The notes: generated by a model not told the origin, from the sequence alone. Numbered from the stretch's first letter, positions 45,466-56,500 are shown. The stretch: 64,000 nucleotides of DNA from Streptomyces sp. ALI-76-A (GCF_030287445.1 NZ_JASVWB010000004.1:372001-436000); one strand, 5' to 3'. A program made the numbers and translations.

Positions 45466-46314
45466 ATGAGCGCGACCACCACCCCTACGCCCCTGCGCCG
45501 CTTCATGGACTACGCCGTACTCAGCGTGCTGGCCTTCGTCTTCGTACTGCCCGTGATCTACCTGTTCCTGGGCAGTCTCAAGCCGTCCGACGAGGTCCTC
45601 GACGGCCTGTCCGGCTTCCTCCCGACCAACCTGTCCTTCGACAACTACTCCGCCGTCCTCGACAGCCTCAACTCCGACAGCACCGGCTACTTCTGGCGCT
45701 TCATGGGCGTCTCACTGCTGCTGGCGTTCGTGGTGGTGACCGGCGGACTGTTCGTCAACTCGATGGCCGCGTACGGGCTCTCGCGGCTGAAGTGGCGTGG
45801 CCGGGAAGCGGTCTTCACGCTCGTCCTGCTGCTGATGCTGGTCCCGTTCGAGTCGGTGGCCGTGCCGCTCTTCTACATGTTCAACGACCAGCGCGACACC
45901 CTCCCCATCCTGGCGCTCCCGTTCATCGCCAACGCCTTCTCGGTCTACCAGTTCCACACGTTCTTCCGCACGATCCCGCCGAGCATCGAGGAAGCGGCTC
46001 GGATCGACGGCGCGGGTCCCTGGCGCACCTTCTTCGCGATCATCATCCCGATGTCGAAGCCGGCCTTCGCCTCCGTGGCGATCCTGACCTTCCTCATCCA
46101 GTGGGGCTCGTTCCTGTGGCCGGTGCTGATGGTCTCCGACCCGTCGGTCCGCCCGCTGCCGCTGGAGATGAGCGTCTTCCAGGGTCAGCAGCCCGCGGAC
46201 TGGGGACAGATCCTCGCCTTCGGCGTCCTCCTGGTCCTGCCCGTCCTGGTGGTCTTCGCCTTCTTCCAACGCTGGTTCGTCCAAGGTGTGGCCAGTTCCG
46301 CCGTCAAGGGCTGA
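45466..46314 (+). CDS. Sugar ABC transporter permease, MalG-type
   Basis: This 282-residue permease begins 3 bp after the MalF-type gene. It has six helices and the EAA motif SIEEAARIDGAGPWRTFFAI. It forms the heterodimeric channel with the preceding permease. It ends the fructoside-import operon. Confidence 0.93.
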   Translation: MSATTTPTPLRRFMDYAVLSVLAFVFVLPVIYLFLGSLKPSDEVLDGLSGFLPTNLSFDNYSAVLDSLNSDSTGYFWRFMGVSLLLAFVVVTGGLFVNSMAAYGLSRLKWRGREAVFTLVLLLMLVPFESVAVPLFYMFNDQRDTLPILALPFIANAFSVYQFHTFFRTIPPSIEEAARIDGAGPWRTFFAIIIPMSKPAFASVAILTFLIQWGSFLWPVLMVSDPSVRPLPLEMSVFQGQQPADWGQILAFGVLLVLPVLVVFAFFQRWFVQGVASSAVKG

Positions 46315-46334
46315 GCGAGAGCGGCCGACTCTCC

Positions 46335-46370
46335 GCCTCGGCCGCCTGGGCCGCCTCGGCCGCCTGGGCC
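46335..46370. repeat. Two 18-bp tandem repeats after the importer operon
   Basis: GCCTCGGCCGCCTGGGCC occurs twice in a row at 46335-46352 and 46353-46370, just after the last permease stop codon. No hairpin function is evident. Confidence 0.65.
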
Positions 46371-46497
46371 GGCTCATCCGCCTCGGCGGCTCCCCCGGGC
46401 GGCCTGCTTCAGGTGCGGTCTTCAGGCGAGTCGATCTCCTGGCCGACGCCGGAAATCGGGTAGGTCACCGCGGGGCGGCGTGCCCAGGATCGCGGGC

Positions 46498-46869
46498 ATG
46501 GCACTGCGACTTGTCCAGATCGCGGTGAACGCTCGGGACGACTCCGCGCTCGGCCGGTTCTGGGCCGAGGCGCTCGGCTGGAGCACCTCCATCGAGGAAC
46601 CCGGAGTGACCAACCTCGAACCCGAGGGATTCACCTGTCCCGACCCCGTCGCCGTCTGCATCGACATCATCGTCGTCCCGGAACCCGAGACCGTGAAGAA
46701 CCGCGTCCACCTCGACCTCCGGCCCTACCCCGGTGACGATCGAGCGGCGGAGGCGGCCCGACTGCGGGCCCTCGGCGCCACCGACATCGATCTCGGCCAG
46801 GGCCACGTGTCGTGGACCTGCCTCGTCGACCCGGAGGGCAACGAGTTCGACATCCTCGCTCCGGGCTGA
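46498..46869 (+). CDS. VOC (glyoxalase-like) family protein
   Basis: This 123-residue single-domain VOC protein begins ALRLVQIAVNARDDSALGRF, carries VKNRVHLDLRPYPGDDRAAE and ends with CLVDPEGNEFDIL. This matches the Glyoxalase_6 type. Substrate unknown. The ATG at 46498 was preferred over an in-frame GTG at 46480. It ends 2 bp from the converging DUF6584 gene. Confidence 0.88.
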   Translation: MALRLVQIAVNARDDSALGRFWAEALGWSTSIEEPGVTNLEPEGFTCPDPVAVCIDIIVVPEPETVKNRVHLDLRPYPGDDRAAEAARLRALGATDIDLGQGHVSWTCLVDPEGNEFDILAPG

Positions 46870-46871
46870 CG

Positions 46872-47384
46872 TCAGTCGAAGAGGGCGATGAGTCCGTTCA
46901 CCCAGATGGCCAGCATCCCCAGGACCGCCACCAGGCATCCGCCCCCGGTCAGGCATCCGCCGAGTGACGGCTTCTCGGCGTCCGGCTCGTCGTCCCGAGC
47001 GGAGGCAACCGTGTCCCAGTCGACGGGGTGCCCCACAGCCTGGGCACAGGCCGTCCGTACCGCTGTCAGCTGCTCCAGGGCGAAGGCGGACCGGGCCGAC
47101 GACTCGGGCCCACGCCACGCGAGAGCCCTCATACGCTGCTGAGGGGTCCGGTATCTCGCCTCGAACGCGGAGGTCTCCACCACGTCCCGGTCCTCTTCGA
47201 GGTACATCCAGCGCCCTGCCTCGGCGGGCTCGCCGTACAACCGGTACACCTCGGCCAGTCGGCGGCGCAGCGGCAGGTCATGGGGAAAGGACGAGACCAG
47301 ACCGCGCAGACGCTGGCGCGCCATGGGCACGCGGCCCGAGGCCAGGTCCGCGTCCACGCGAGCAAGGGCGTCCATCAGTGGCAT
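46872..47384 (-). CDS. DUF6584 family protein
   Basis: This 170-residue protein has a helical TPR-like N-terminal domain (ALARVDADLASGRVPMARQR, then FPHDLPLRRRLAEVYRLYGE) and GRWMYLEEDRDVVETSAFE. A Cys/Gly-rich segment and one hydrophobic C-terminal helix (about 147-169) suggest tail anchoring in the membrane. The family is found in actinobacteria without known function. Confidence 0.82.
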   Translation of the reverse strand: MPLMDALARVDADLASGRVPMARQRLRGLVSSFPHDLPLRRRLAEVYRLYGEPAEAGRWMYLEEDRDVVETSAFEARYRTPQQRMRALAWRGPESSARSAFALEQLTAVRTACAQAVGHPVDWDTVASARDDEPDAEKPSLGGCLTGGGCLVAVLGMLAIWVNGLIALFD

Positions 47385-47439
47385 GACTGCATGATCGCCC
47401 ACGCAGGGGGACCTTTCGACTCCTTTTCCGCCCGGACGG

Positions 47440-47540
47440 CCGGGAGCCTGGCGCACGCCCGCCGGTACGCGCTCCGCCCGGAGCCGTTGGCGGATCCCGA
47501 CGCCTGGCTCGCGTCGTACCGGCTGGGAACCGAACGCCGC
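47440..47540 (+). pseudogene. Possible ArsR-type regulator C-terminal remnant
   Basis: The plus strand encodes RRYALRPEPLADPDAWLASYR, which resembles the end of ArsR-family winged-helix repressors (LRPEPL..ADAWLxxYR). The usual following segment with the dimer helix is lost, and no start or HTH is visible. The rest of the 47385-47722 gap holds nothing recognisable. Confidence 0.35.
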
Positions 47541-47722
47541 TCGAGGCGGCCGGAGGGCCGCCCGAGCCGACGGACCGGCCGCTGTCCGGCCGGTCACCGG
47601 GGAGCCGGATCGATGCCTTCCTCCGGCGGGACGGTCACGTCGACCCTCATGTCGTAGTCGGTGACCGGACTCCGCGATCCGCGATCCGCGACGCCGATCC
47701 GCACCCCCCGGCCGACGCGCTC

Positions 47723-49051
47723 TCAGACGCGCCGTCGTCCCGCCGCTCCGCGGGAGATCGCGGCCAGCACGGTGCCCACCCCGAGGACGACCAGCCCCCG
47801 CCACCACACCTGAGCCTCGATCTGGGTGGCGAGCACGACGCATGAGGCCGCACCCAGCACGGGCAGCACGGTCGGGGCGCGGAAGTGGTCGTGCTCGCCG
47901 GGGTCACGCCGCAGGACCAGGACGGAGACATTGACCAGGACGAAGACCACGAGCAGCAGCAGGACCAGCGTCGAGGCCAGGGTGGCGACGCTCCCGGTGA
48001 GCGCCAGGAGGACGGACAGGGCGGTCGTGGCCGCGATGGCGACCCACGGCGTGCGGCGGCCGGGCAACAGCTTCGTCAGCTGGGCCGGCAGCAGCCCGTC
48101 GCGGGCCATGCCGAAGGCGAGACGCGAGGACATGATGCCGGTGAGCAGGGCGCCGTTGGCGACGGCCACGAGCGCGATCGCGCTGAACAGACGGGCCGGC
48201 ACCCCGCCCGCCTCCTTGACGACTTCGAGGAGGGGCCCGCTCGACTCCGCCAGCCGGTCCGTCGGAACGGCCGCCGACGCGGCGAGACCGACCAGCACGT
48301 ACACGGCTCCGGCGGTGACGAGAGCACCGAAGAGCGCGCGGGGGTACGAGCGCCTGGGGTCACGGGTCTCCTCGGCGACGTTCACGGACGTCTCGAAGCC
48401 GACGAAGGAGTAGTAGGCGAGCACCGAGCCGCTCAGAACGGCCGCGGCGGCACCCTTCTCGGGTGTGCCCAGCCGGGTCAGCCTCCCCGGGTCGCCGTCG
48501 CCCCGCAGCAGGAGCCAGGCGCCGAGCCCCACGATGACCAGCAGTCCGCCGACCTCGACGACGGTGGCGATGACGTTCGCCCGGGTCGACTCCTTGATGC
48601 CTCGCGCGTTCACGACAGCGAGCAGCAGGAGGAAGACCACGACGACGGCACCCACGGGCAGGGTGACGAAGGCCGACAGATAGTCACCGCCGAAACCGCG
48701 GGCGAGGGCGGCGACCGAGACGATGCCGGCCACCAGCATGCAGAACCCCGCGATGAATCCGGCGAAGGGGCCGAACGCACGGGTCGCGTAGTGGGAGGCG
48801 CCGCCCGCCTGGGGATACTTCGTCGCCAGTTCCGCGTACGACGCCGCGGTCAGCAGCGCCAGCAGGAGCGCGACGAGCAGGGGCACCCACACCGCTCCGC
48901 CCGCGTCCGCGGCGATCTGCCCCACCAGGACGTAGACCCCGGCGCCCAGGACATCCCCCAGGATGAAGAAGTAGAGCAGCGGAGTGGTGAGGGCCCGCTT
49001 GAGGCCCGACGGGGAGGTGACGGACGGCGGCTGTTCGGTGGCTGACGACAT
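47723..49051 (-). CDS. APC-family amino acid permease
   Basis: This 442-residue transporter of the amino acid-polyamine-organocation family has about 12 helices. The first helix carries the unwound GDVLGAGVYVLVG motif that binds substrate. YPQAGGASHYATRAFGPFAG and SFVGFETSVNVAEETRDPRR are family signatures. The ATG at 49051 was chosen. Its amino acid substrate is unknown. Confidence 0.92.
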   Translation of the reverse strand: MSSATEQPPSVTSPSGLKRALTTPLLYFFILGDVLGAGVYVLVGQIAADAGGAVWVPLLVALLLALLTAASYAELATKYPQAGGASHYATRAFGPFAGFIAGFCMLVAGIVSVAALARGFGGDYLSAFVTLPVGAVVVVFLLLLAVVNARGIKESTRANVIATVVEVGGLLVIVGLGAWLLLRGDGDPGRLTRLGTPEKGAAAAVLSGSVLAYYSFVGFETSVNVAEETRDPRRSYPRALFGALVTAGAVYVLVGLAASAAVPTDRLAESSGPLLEVVKEAGGVPARLFSAIALVAVANGALLTGIMSSRLAFGMARDGLLPAQLTKLLPGRRTPWVAIAATTALSVLLALTGSVATLASTLVLLLLVVFVLVNVSVLVLRRDPGEHDHFRAPTVLPVLGAASCVVLATQIEAQVWWRGLVVLGVGTVLAAISRGAAGRRRV

Positions 49052-50621
49052 GCGGCCCAAGTCCCCCGCACAACGGAAAACACTCCCTCGCCGACAGCGC
49101 GCTCCTGTGGCTGTGGACAGGTATCGGTGCTGGTGAGGCCGAGGACGCCTTGTCCCGTGAATGACGAGCGGACAGCGGCCACGTGTGGACCGTCTGAGCG
49201 CGGCTCGTACGGATCGTCGTCCTCTCGGCCCGTCCGGCCGATCCCCGTGGGCCGCCACCCCTCCCATCCGCTTCCGCCTCCCGGACGCCACTTCCGGCCG
49301 GTGCGACCGAAATCCGCAGGGGTGACCGTCACCCACCTGTCCTGGGCCGTACGGGGCGTCGTCGTCGCCGGCCGACCGTCAGAACATCCCGAGTGCGGCA
49401 TCCGGTCGGTGGGCCGCGTCGACCCCGGCGGCTCGATCTGCGCTGCCGGCCGTACGCCTTCGTACGTCTTCGTGTGCCGTCATGCGCCGACGGCAGGGGG
49501 AGGGGGCTGCGAAGTCTCCGCCCACCGTTGAGGCCGCCCGACGCCGGCGCCGGGGCGCCGAGCTGGTGAACAGCCGACCGACGTGGGGAGTGCGCGCCGT
49601 GTTCGTCCAGGGGACGGGCAAGGTTCAGGACGCGTACCCGCGCACGCGGAGGGGGAGTGCGCCCCACGCGCTCCCCCCGTGCTCCCGGCGGGATTCGGCC
49701 GAAATAGGTGTCGGGACCTGGCCGGGTGTCCGGAGGGGTGACAGTCGGCTGCCGAGATCTCGATCAACGTCCCACGGTGACGAGCCACCTTTGAACCGCG
49801 CATTCCGCTTCTGTGTTGCCGTGCCGTTACGGCCGTGGTGGTCAATCTCTGTGCAGGTGAGACGAGTTACGAGGTCTCTGCGCTCAAGGGGAATAGCAGG
49901 TTCTGCATGTGTGGCTGTTTAGTCATCTGGTCCTGGGGCACGCGTGGGAGCGGCGAAGCAAGGCCGGAACCCTCGTCGACGGGTTTGGTTCGGGCTGCGC
50001 GGAAGCCGTGCGAGATGGCTTGCCGGTATGGCCCCCGTTCAACTCGAGGGGGTTGCCCTCGGTTGACCCACCGTGAAGACTGTCGCCGAGTTCGACCGGG
50101 TCGAAGGTGCTCGTTATGCGTATGGCCTCGCCTTACCGGCGGGGATGCGTGGCCTCGTATGAGTTTTCGAACGTCTGGTCCTGGCCGAGGGCCCGACATG
50201 CGTGAAGGCAAGGGCAACTCGCCGTGCGACGGCTGCGCGGCACGTTCACTGGAGATGTGTGATGTCGGCTTGGTGCGCATGGCGAGTACCGCCGTTTGTT
50301 CAGAGGCGGGCGTGGAGCCGATATGGCCCGCAACGCAATTGTTGACGCGTATGACTGAACTCGCTGACGCACGGCGGACGGTTTTCCGAGCCGGCCCGAG
50401 CGACGTCGGATTCCGGAGCGGCGTCGGGTTCCGAGGCCGCTGAAGCGAGACTCCGACTGCTCACCGCTCTGAGCCGTCGGCCGCTTCGCTACCCGCGTAG
50501 AGCTGCTGCCGTCAGGCGCGGACCAGGTCACACCCAAGGCCCGGGTCCGGGCTGCCTGAGGCTCCGTCGACCGTCCCGCATGTGGATGCGCTGTCCCCGC
50601 GTTCCGCACGAAGGAGAAAAG
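49052..50621. other. 1.57-kb region without recognisable genes, upstream of the NRPS locus
   Basis: No open frame on either strand resembles a protein. GC content is lower between about 49780 and 50450 than in flanking genes, as in long regulatory leaders of biosynthetic clusters. The frames that exist are short, lack ribosome-binding sites and are Arg/Ser-rich. The P450 promoter must lie near its right end. I could not place a promoter with confidence. Confidence 0.6.
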
Positions 50622-51830
50622 GTGACCGGCAACCCACCGACACAGGAGCGCTTACCCTTCGAAAGACTGAGTGAACGATGGCAGTCCTTACGCGCATTCG
50701 GAGCGGCTCATTACGACGAGCGGCAGGGCGCGTGGCGGGTGGTGGACTACCAGACCGTGTCCGCGATTCTCGCGGATCCTCGGACGTACTCCTCCGACTT
50801 CTCGTCCATCGCGCCCACCCAGGAGGACTTCGAGCTCTTCCGGCAGGGCAATTTCGTCGGTATGGACCCGCCGAAGCACCGCGAACTCCGGACTCTCGTG
50901 AGTCAGGCATTCACTCCCCGCGTGGTGCAGGGATTGGAGCCGCGTATCGAATCTGTGTGCGGTCGCCTGCTGGATGACGTCGCCGATTGCGACCGGTTCG
51001 ATCTGGTTGACGCGCTCGCGTACCCGTTGCCCATCATCGTCATCGCCGAACTGCTCGGTATACCGGCCGCCGACCACAAGCTTTTCCAGGAGTGGGCGGC
51101 CGTTCTCTTCAGCGGTGACGAACTGGGCGAGGCGCCCGACATGGCCGACCTGGAACGCGCCCTGAATACCATCGCTCCCACCGTGCGGCAGATGAACGGC
51201 TACGTCCTGGACCACATCCGGCGTTGTCGAGCCCACCCCGGTGACGATCTGACCAGCAAGCTGGTGGCCGCCGAGGTGGACGGCGTGCGCCTGGAGGACC
51301 AGGAGATCGTCGGGTTCGTCGCGCTGCTGCTCGTCGCCGGGCACATCACCACGACGGCTCTGCTGGGCAACGCCGTCGTCACCTTCGACCGGCACCCCGG
51401 CGCGCTCCGCTCGCTGCGCGCCGACACCGGCCGGCTGCCGGGCGCCATCGAGGAGGTGCTGCGGTGGCTTCCCCCCTTCGCGGAACTCGGCCGGCGCACC
51501 ACGCGGCCCGTGGTGATCGGCGGTCAGGACCTCCCCGAGGGCACGATGGTGGTGGCTCATCTGGGCGCCGCCAACCGCGATCCCGCCCGCTTCGACGCGC
51601 CGGACGTCTTCGATCCGAACCGCGATCCCAATCCGCATCTGACCTTCGGTCACGGCATCCACTTCTGCTTCGGTGCCCCCCTGGCCCGGCTGGAAGCGCG
51701 GATCGCGCTGCGGATGCTGCTGGAACGTTTCTCCAATGTGAGTGTCCCCGACTACGGCGAGGTCACCTTCCAGAACCCGGCCGTCATCGTCGGCGTACGC
51801 CACCTGCCGGTCGAGGTCGCAAGGCCGTAA
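50622..51830 (+). CDS. Cytochrome P450
   Basis: This 402-residue class I P450 has the I-helix AGHITT (239-244), the ExxR pair (E278, R281) and the heme loop FGHGIHFCFG with cysteine ligand C349. The acidic E of the usual AGxET is replaced by I, as in several tailoring P450s. The GTG start has AAGGAG immediately upstream. It is the first gene of the NRPS locus, so it probably hydroxylates or cross-links the peptide or one of its amino acids; no ferredoxin is nearby. Confidence 0.93.
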   Translation: MTGNPPTQERLPFERLSERWQSLRAFGAAHYDERQGAWRVVDYQTVSAILADPRTYSSDFSSIAPTQEDFELFRQGNFVGMDPPKHRELRTLVSQAFTPRVVQGLEPRIESVCGRLLDDVADCDRFDLVDALAYPLPIIVIAELLGIPAADHKLFQEWAAVLFSGDELGEAPDMADLERALNTIAPTVRQMNGYVLDHIRRCRAHPGDDLTSKLVAAEVDGVRLEDQEIVGFVALLLVAGHITTTALLGNAVVTFDRHPGALRSLRADTGRLPGAIEEVLRWLPPFAELGRRTTRPVVIGGQDLPEGTMVVAHLGAANRDPARFDAPDVFDPNRDPNPHLTFGHGIHFCFGAPLARLEARIALRMLLERFSNVSVPDYGEVTFQNPAVIVGVRHLPVEVARP

Positions 51831-51975
51831 CCCGCACGGACACACACCCGCACCACGCGGACACACACCCGCACGGACACACACCCGCACGGACACACAC
51901 CCGCACGGACGCACACGCGCACCGAACGAACGCACACCCCCATCGCACGGACGCACACCCGCACCGACGCGCAGG
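51831..51975. repeat. Minisatellite between P450 and serine hydrolase genes
   Basis: About nine imperfect copies of a 16-bp unit, consensus ACCCGCACGGACACAC, fill 51831-51975, becoming more degenerate rightward. No spacers of CRISPR type are present. It separates two genes that otherwise look like one transcription unit. Confidence 0.85.
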
Positions 51976-52046
51976 GCCGTACCCGCTCCTCCCCACCGGC
52001 CCTCGTGTCACGTTCCTGGAACGCAGTCACTGGGAGTCCCCTTCAC

Positions 52047-53399
52047 ATGCCGTACCCCACCGCCGCTTCAGTCGTCGCCCCGCGACCGTCCCTCTTACGT
52101 CAGACGTTGCAGGACAGTCTCGACACCCTCGCGCGCACCCACCGCGTGCCCGGCGCCCATCTGGCCGTCGACACCGGGACGGAGATCGTCAGCGTGCACA
52201 CCGGCACGGCCGACGCCGTCCGGGGCACCGCGTTCACGGCGGACACGGCCGTGCCGCTGGGCAGTGTCACCAAGACGTACACGGCCGCCACGGTCATGCT
52301 GCTGGTCGACGACGAGGACCTCGACCTGGACGAGGCCGTCGCCGACGTCCTGCCGGAGTTCGAGGAGATACCCAAGGTGACCGTGCGTCACCTTCTCTCC
52401 CACACCGCCGGTCTGCCCACCGGTCCCGACTCGGACACCGCGGCGGGCATGACGGCGTCCCGTTATCTGTCGACGGTGTGCACCGCCGAGGACGCGCTGT
52501 TCGCGCCCGGGACGGACTTCTCCTACTCCAACGCCGGTTACGTGGCGGCGGGACGGCTGATCGAGGCCGTGACCGGCATGAGCTGGCAGGAAGCCGTCCG
52601 CGTGCTGCTCCTGGAACCGCTGGGCACCGCACCGGCCTTCCTCGGCGAGAGCGTCCAGGGGCGACCGGTCGCCACCGGGCACGCCCTGAACACGGCGACC
52701 GGCGCCCCGCGGCCGGCCCGCCAGAACCTGGCCCCCGTGGAGGCGCCGGCCGGCGCCCTGCTGGCGAGCGCCTCCGATCTCGTCGCTCTGGGCCAGGCGT
52801 TGACCGGCCGGTCCGCCGTCGTCCCGGCCGCCGTCGCCACGCTGATGAGGCGTCCGGAAGAGGGCAGCGAAGCCGGTCCCCTGGCGGACGCCTGGGGCCT
52901 GGGAACCGCCCTCCACCAACAGGACGACCGGTGGTGGTGCGGCCATGACGGGAACGCCCAGGGCACCTCCTGCCATCTGCGTGCGGAGCCGCGCAGCGGC
53001 GTCGTGGTCGCGTTCACCGGCAACTCCGGTGGCGCCACCGCCCTGTGGCGGGACCTGGCCGACACCCTGACCCGGCTCACCGGCATGCGGGTGCCCGCCG
53101 CCGCCACCGCGCGCCTCGACCGGGGCGGCCCCGTCGCCTTCCCCGAATGCGCCGGGACCTACCGCAACGGGACGACCGAGTACCGCATCAGCCTCGACGC
53201 GGACGGCCTGCCCGTGCTGTCCATCGACGGTGATCTGCCGCTGCCCCTGATCTGCTACCCGGACCTGACCTGCGACCTGGTCGACCCGGCCACCGGCCGA
53301 CGCGAACCCGGCGGACGCTTCCACCGCGACCCCGTCGGCGGCGGCGTCGACCGTGTGCAGATCTCCGGTCGTACGGCCCGCCGCGTCGGCACCGACTGA
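52047..53399 (+). CDS. Serine hydrolase of the beta-lactamase/PBP fold, probable stand-alone peptide cyclase
   Basis: This 450-residue enzyme has the SxxK motif SVTK (S73, K76), the YSN triad element (Y160, N162) and a third motif HDG near residue 300. The beta-lactamase fold is followed by a C-terminal beta domain of about 90 residues ([20 protein letters not shown]), lipocalin-like as in SurE. No signal peptide is present, so it is cytoplasmic, unlike true penicillin-binding proteins. It lies 161 bp before the NRPS gene. Size, fold, location and context match PBP-type thioesterases such as SurE, which release and cyclise peptides in trans. A D-aminopeptidase role is the alternative. Confidence 0.75.
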   Translation: MPYPTAASVVAPRPSLLRQTLQDSLDTLARTHRVPGAHLAVDTGTEIVSVHTGTADAVRGTAFTADTAVPLGSVTKTYTAATVMLLVDDEDLDLDEAVADVLPEFEEIPKVTVRHLLSHTAGLPTGPDSDTAAGMTASRYLSTVCTAEDALFAPGTDFSYSNAGYVAAGRLIEAVTGMSWQEAVRVLLLEPLGTAPAFLGESVQGRPVATGHALNTATGAPRPARQNLAPVEAPAGALLASASDLVALGQALTGRSAVVPAAVATLMRRPEEGSEAGPLADAWGLGTALHQQDDRWWCGHDGNAQGTSCHLRAEPRSGVVVAFTGNSGGATALWRDLADTLTRLTGMRVPAAATARLDRGGPVAFPECAGTYRNGTTEYRISLDADGLPVLSIDGDLPLPLICYPDLTCDLVDPATGRREPGGRFHRDPVGGGVDRVQISGRTARRVGTD

Positions 53400-53560
53400 C
53401 CCCGGTCGTCCCGCCGAGCCGGCCCGCACCGCCGGCCCCGGCGCCCCGCCACGTCCGGCCGCACCCCTCCCGCACCGGAACCGCCCCGCGCGGCTCCGGT
53501 GCGCCCGGCGGCTCCCCGCGCCCGCGCACCCGCATCGTCACCGTCTTCCGAGGACTCCCC

Positions 53561-56500
53561 ATGACGGACCTGCACAACTCGCCCGACCACACGTCCCCCT
53601 ACCGGCGGGCGGACGACGTCACCGCCGCCGGAGGCGGCTCGGGCACCCCGGTGCCGCACCGGCCGCTCGGCGAACTGTTCGAGGCGTGGGCGGGCCGGAC
53701 CCCGGACGCGCCGGCCGTGACCGACGGCCGACGGACGTGGTCCTACCGGGAACTGGAGGAGCGCACCGCGCGCCTGGCCGCCGATCTCGTACGGCGCGGG
53801 GCCGGGCCGGAGCGGACGGTGGCCCTGGTCCTGCCGCGCTCGCTGGAACTGATCGCCGCCGAGCTGGCCGTGGCCCGGGCGGGTGCCGCGTTCCTGCCCG
53901 TGGATCCCCAGTACCCGCACGAGCGACGGGCGTTGATGCTGGCGGACGCGGCACCCGCCGTGGTCCTCGACGACCTGGCCGGCGTACGCGCCGCCCTGGA
54001 GGCCGCCGGAAACCTCCCGGAGCCACGAGCGCGGGTGGACGCCGACCAGGCCGCGTACGTCATCTACACCTCCGGCTCGACCGGAACGCCCAAGGGCGTG
54101 ACCGTCACCCACCGGGGCATCGCCGCCTTCACCGCGGGTGCCGCCGAGCGGTACGCCGTGGGACCGGGCGACCGGGTGCTCCAGTTCTCCTCGCCCAGTT
54201 TCGACGCCTCCGTGCTGGAACTGTTCATCTCCGTGCTGTCCGGCGCCACCCTGGTCGTCCCGCCGAACGGCCCCTGGCTGGGCGACGAACTGGCCGCCGT
54301 GGTGAACGAGCACCGCATCAGCCACGCGCTGATCCCGCCGGCCGCCCTGGCCACCCTGCCGGACCCGGCGCGGATCGAACCGGGTGGCCTGCGCACGCTG
54401 ATCGTGGGAGCCGAGGCGTGCCCGGCCGCACTCGTCGACCGCTGGGCGCCCGGCCGCCGGATGATCAACTCGTACGGGCCCACCGAGGCGACCATCGTGG
54501 CCTCCTGGACCGGACCGCTGTCCGCGGGCAGTGGCACGCCGGGCATCGGCACCCCCCTTGCCGGCACCGAGGCGCACGTGCTGGACGCGGCCATGCGGCC
54601 GGTGCCGCGCGGCACCGACGGCGAACTGTACGTCGGCGGGGTGGGAGTGGCCCGCGGCTACCTCGACCGGCCCGGCCTCACCGCCACGCGCTTCGTCGCC
54701 AGTCCCTTCGGCCCGTCCGGAGCCCGCCTCTACCGCACCGGCGACCGGGCACGCTGGAACGAGCACGGCGAACTGGAGTACCTGGGCCGGCTCGACCGCC
54801 AGGTGAAACTGCGCGGCTTCCGGATCGAGCCCGGCGAGATCGAGGCGGCGCTGCGGCGCTGCGGCGGAGTGCGGGACGCCGTGGCCGTGGTGCGCGAGGA
54901 CGAACCCGGACGGCGTCGGCTCGTCGGCTATGTCACCCCGGCCGACCACCGGCAGCCGCCTCGCCCGGACCAGTTGAGAGAGGCCGTCGCCGCCGTCCTG
55001 CCGCCGCACATGGTGCCCTCCGCCGTGGTCGTCCTCGACGCCCTGCCGCTCACCCCCCAGCACAAGACCGACCTGCGGGCCCTGCCCGCGCCCGTCCGCG
55101 CGGCCGGCCCGGACCACGTGGCGCCGCGCACCCCGCAGGAGCGGGCGCTGGCCGACGTGTGGGCGGACGTCCTGGGCGTCGACGCCGTGGGCGCCGAGGA
55201 CGACTTCTTCGACCTGGGCGGAGACTCCATCCTCGCCACCCGCGCCCTGGCCCGGATCCGCGAGGAACTCGGTGCCCGCCTGTCGGTCCGGGACGTGTTC
55301 ACCACGCGCACGGTCGCCGCTCTGGCCCGGCTGCTCGACGCCCCCTTCGCCGCGGTGGCCCCGGACCCGATCCCGGCCGTCCCGCGCGACCGGCCCCTTC
55401 CGCTCTCCAGCGCCCAGCGGCGCCTGTGGTTCCTGGACGACCTCACCCCGGGCGGCACCGAGTACAACACCGGCCTGGCGCTGCGCCTGCGCGGCGAGCT
55501 GGACACCGGGGCGCTGCGCCGTGCCCTGGACCGGCTGGTGGCCCGCCACGACTCCCTGCGTACGACCTTCGCCACCGAGGACGGCCAGGGGGTGCAGCGA
55601 GTGCATCCGCACGCCGACCTGCCGCTGCGCACGGCCGATGTGACGCACCTGCCCGCCGGCCGGCGCGACGAGGCCGCCGGCCGGCTGCTCACCGAGGAGC
55701 TGGCCCACCCCTTCGACCTGGCGGCCGGCCCGCTCACCAGGGCTCTGCTCGTCCGCCGCGACGACGACGACCATGTGCTGCTGCTGGCCCAGCACCACAT
55801 CGTCACCGACGGCTGGTCCGTGGGCATCCTGACCCGTGACCTGGCGGCCCTGTACCGGGGCGAGGTCTCCGGCACCGAGGACGGGCTGCCCGTGCCCGGG
55901 GTGCAGTACCCGGACTTCGCCGTGTGGGAGCGGCGCCGGCGTTCCGGCGACGGCGACGCGGAACACCTCGCCTACTGGAAGCGGCACCTGACCGGCATGC
56001 CGCAACTGGAACTGCCCACCGACCGGCCCCGGCCCGCGGTGCGCACCACGGCCGGCGCCGCCCACCGGCACCACCTTCCGGCGGAGCTTGTCGCGCGGCT
56101 GAGACATCTGGCCGGGGGCCGCGGTACGACCGTCTTCACCCTGTTCGCCGGGGCGGCGGCGGTGCTGTTCTCCCGCTACTCGGGGCAGCGGGACGTCGCC
56201 TTCGGCACCGTCACCACCGGGCGCGGACGCCGCGAACTGGAGGACGTGACCGGGTTCTTCGCGAACACCGTCGTGCTGCGCGGTGACGTGGACGACGCCG
56301 CGACCGTCGACCGGTTCGTGGAGAGCATGCGGGCGACGGTGCTGGACGCCTTCGCCCACGAATCGGTGCCGTTCGACCGGGTGGTGGAGGAACTGGCCCC
56401 GCCCCGGGATCCCAGCCGTACCCCGCTGGTGCAGGTGCTCGTCGTGCAGCAGACCGCCCTGGCAGACCCGCCCCAGGCCGGCGGCTTGCGGATCGAACAG

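Noticed and set aside
49835..50443. Cys-containing frame considered as a ribosomal peptide precursor
   Set aside because: The frame is 202 codons, has no ribosome-binding site at its start and no modification enzyme nearby, and its later part is Arg/Gly-rich noise.
51831..51975. Possible CRISPR array
   Set aside because: The 16-bp units are contiguous, without unique spacers of constant length; it is a minisatellite.
52047..53399. Considered as an ordinary beta-lactamase resistance gene
   Set aside because: It has no export signal, and its position directly before the NRPS with a C-terminal beta domain fits a peptide-release enzyme better.
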